Source: Pseudogymnoascus destructans (taxonomy: Eukaryota; Ascomycota; Leotiomycetes; Thelebolales; Thelebolaceae). From it: a stretch of 64,000 nt of DNA. Shown piece by piece: positions 62,576-64,000 of this stretch. The position numbers and the translations under genes were made by a program. Location: the NCBI RefSeq assembly GCF_001641265.1, contig NW_020167542.1, positions 536,609 to 600,608 of the forward strand, read 5' to 3'. The notes beneath the pieces were generated by a model that saw only the letters and a program-made list of their open reading frames with translations, did not search any database and was not told the DNA's origin. The first letter of the stretch is position 1. The number at the start of each line of letters is the position of its first letter.

Positions 62576-64000
62576 ATGGACAAGGCACGCGCCACAGCTG
62601 CCTCGACGGCGGTGGCACAGCCGCAGATGATCCCGCCGCGAACACCCGCAGGTCCGTCCAAGAGCCAGGCCAAGCCGTCGCCGTTGGCTGTCTCGGTGCC
62701 GGCGCCGGCGCCGGCGACTAAGGTGCGCAATAGCGTGATGGCACCCGACGCTTTCTCTTCGTCTGTCGTCACAGAGAACGGTAGCTACGAGTTCGATCGG
62801 CGTGCTCAAGAGCGGCTACGTGCGCAAGCGGACGCGCAAGACAAAGGTGAGCGAGCGAGCATACGCCCCCCGGGCCCAGACCCAGGCCCCCTCCTGACAT
62901 CTAGCTAACCCTCTCCTCCAGTCATGGAAATCAATCTACCTCGTCCTCCGCCCAACCTCCATATCCATCTACAAAGACCAAGAGGAAGCCAAGCTGCGCC
63001 ACAAAATCCTCCTCTCCGACCTCACCGCCGTCGCCTTCCTCAAAGACCCCAAACATAAGCGCCACAACGTCTTCGGCCTCTTCTCCCCCTCCCGCAACTA
63101 CCACCTCGAGGCCCTCTCCAAGTCCGACGCGGCGGAATGGGTCGACCTGATCCGACGCGAGGCGCGCATCGAGGAAGAGGAGGAGGAGATGTTCCTCGCG
63201 TCCCCGACTACGAATACTACGCACAACTACGCTGGCCTTGATGCTGAGATGCGCAAACGCACGGCGGCGGCACTCCGCGACGCACCGCTTGAAACACACC
63301 GCGGCTCTTCATCCCCTGAACCCTCGCCCGCGCGCGTCAGACCAGTCCATCCCCCGCCTCTGGATCCGAAGATCGCAAGGCGCCCTTCGCACTTCGAGTA
63401 CTCCGGCACGGAACCAGCGTCGCACTCTGATTTCTCCGACGTAGAGACGCACTTTAACCCCTCTCTCCGCCCCAAAGCCGCAGGCTCCTCGCGGGTCTCC
63501 ATTCCCGAGATTGGGGAATCGTCCGCCTCCGCTGCTGTTGTGCCAGGGTTGCAACAGCAGCAACAGCAGCAACAACGTCCCATAATCGGCGCCCGCAACG
63601 GCAGCCAACTCAGCAGCCTCAACCTCACCCCCGACGCCGACCCGGAACGGGTGATCTGGCAAGGCCACCTGTTGTACCTGAAATCCAAATCGGGCGTCCG
63701 ACAATGGAAAGACCTCTGGTGCGTCCTTCGCGCGCGCACCTTCGCCCTCTACAAAGACGAGAACGAGTACGCCCCCCTGCTGATATTGGAGCTGGGGAAT
63801 ATCATTAATGTAGTGGAAATCGACCCTGTGAGCCGCACGAAGAGGAATTGTCTGCAGGTTATTACGGAGGAGAGGAGTTATCGGTTTTGTGCGAGGAGTG
63901 AGGAGGGGTTGGATTTGGCGTTGGGGGGGTTTAAGAGTTTGTTGGTGAGGAGGAGGGAGGGGAGTGTGGGGAGTGGGGGGGCGTGGTTGGGGGTGCGGGG
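62576..64000 (+). CDS. Tandem PH-domain protein (3' end off the right edge; apparent frameshift in exon 1)
   Basis: Lipid-binding PH proteins act at membranes. Exon 1 starts at 62576 and ends at the donor GTGAGC (last base 62846); exon 2 runs from 62922 to the edge. The Ala/Pro-rich N-terminus reaches VVTENGSYEFDR, which should continue VLKSGYVRKRTRKTK into SWKSIYLVLRPTSISIY of the first PH domain. In the sequence those two parts lie in different frames: one extra base occurs at about 62797-62801. PH1 continues RHKILLSDLTAVAFLKD, VFGLFSPSRNYHLEAL and AAEWVDLIRREARIEEEEEEM. A disordered linker with poly-Gln (eight Q) follows. The second PH domain starts VIWQGHLLYLKSKSGVRQWK and DLWCVLRARTFALYKDENEY. 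The shift may be a base-calling error or a real lesion. Confidence 0.8.

Noticed and set aside
1..64000. CRISPR arrays, operons, ribosome binding sites, tRNA or rRNA genes
   Set aside because: The window is eukaryotic nuclear DNA. No CRISPR-type spaced repeats are present, and I saw no cloverleaf or rRNA-like sequence; a tRNAscan run would be decisive.

Overview
The window looks like nuclear DNA of a filamentous ascomycete (Pezizomycotina). Genes carry short introns of about 50-110 bp with GT...AG ends and CTAAC-type branch sites. Gene content also fits: a Woronin-sorting-complex-like Mpv17/PMP22 protein next to a PEX11-like gene, a filamentous-fungal NOT4 with a long C-terminal extension, and transposon relics whose stop codons mostly look like CAG/CAA or TGG changed to TAG/TAA, as repeat-induced point mutation would leave. 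I cannot fix the class; Leotiomycetes is only a guess.

Layout. 1-5490: NOT4 (minus, running off the left edge) and the 30 kDa subunit of complex I (plus), divergent. 5491-8590: sparse, with two small spliced genes of unknown function (6435-7086 and 7680-8065). 8590-16986: the NPC1/Ncr1 sterol transporter and a multi-HMA copper P-type ATPase. 18310-21397: PIF1 helicase (minus). 23095-27238: a three-RRM PUB1/TIA1-type RNA-binding protein and a Med2-like Mediator tail subunit. 27321-28905: an intradiol dioxygenase pseudogene broken by an inversion. 29168-32047: a RING-H2 protein and a conserved fungal protein of unknown function. 32563-35192: a decayed copia-type LTR element with a large palindromic insertion. 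36064-42763: WSC-like protein, PEX11-like protein, membrane-anchored GH5 exo-beta-1,3-glucanase, and the E1-beta subunit of branched-chain 2-oxoacid dehydrogenase. 43286-52122: a transposon graveyard (tandem perfect hairpins, kinase relic, pogo/Fot1 relics, hAT relic with a solo LTR, LTR fragments) that also holds an intact old-yellow-enzyme-type oxidoreductase and an intact small orphan gene. 52270-55755: EFL1/RIA1 ribosome-assembly GTPase (minus). 55805-61704: a complete hAT transposon. 62576-64000: a tandem-PH-domain gene running off the right edge.

The most notable object is the 5.9 kb hAT transposon. It has 13 bp perfect terminal inverted repeats (TAGGCTGCGCACT) and an exact 8 bp target duplication (CTAATAGC). 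Besides an uninterrupted four-exon transposase of 932 residues it carries two further uninterrupted genes: a four-exon gene with a strongly acidic middle segment (328 residues, unknown), and a three-exon histone H3 variant (179 residues). The H3 keeps the tail start ARIKQTAR but has arginine at the K9 position, threonine at K14 and methionine at K18, an enlarged tail, an otherwise good histone fold, and a C-terminal extension. A short motif close to GATTACCAGAAG recurs in the introns and spacers of all three genes. A mobile element encoding its own H3 that cannot be methylated at K9, beside an acidic chaperone-like protein, suggests an anti-silencing cargo. That function is inference; the structure is read directly from the sequence. 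The element sits about 42 bp upstream of the EFL1 start codon.
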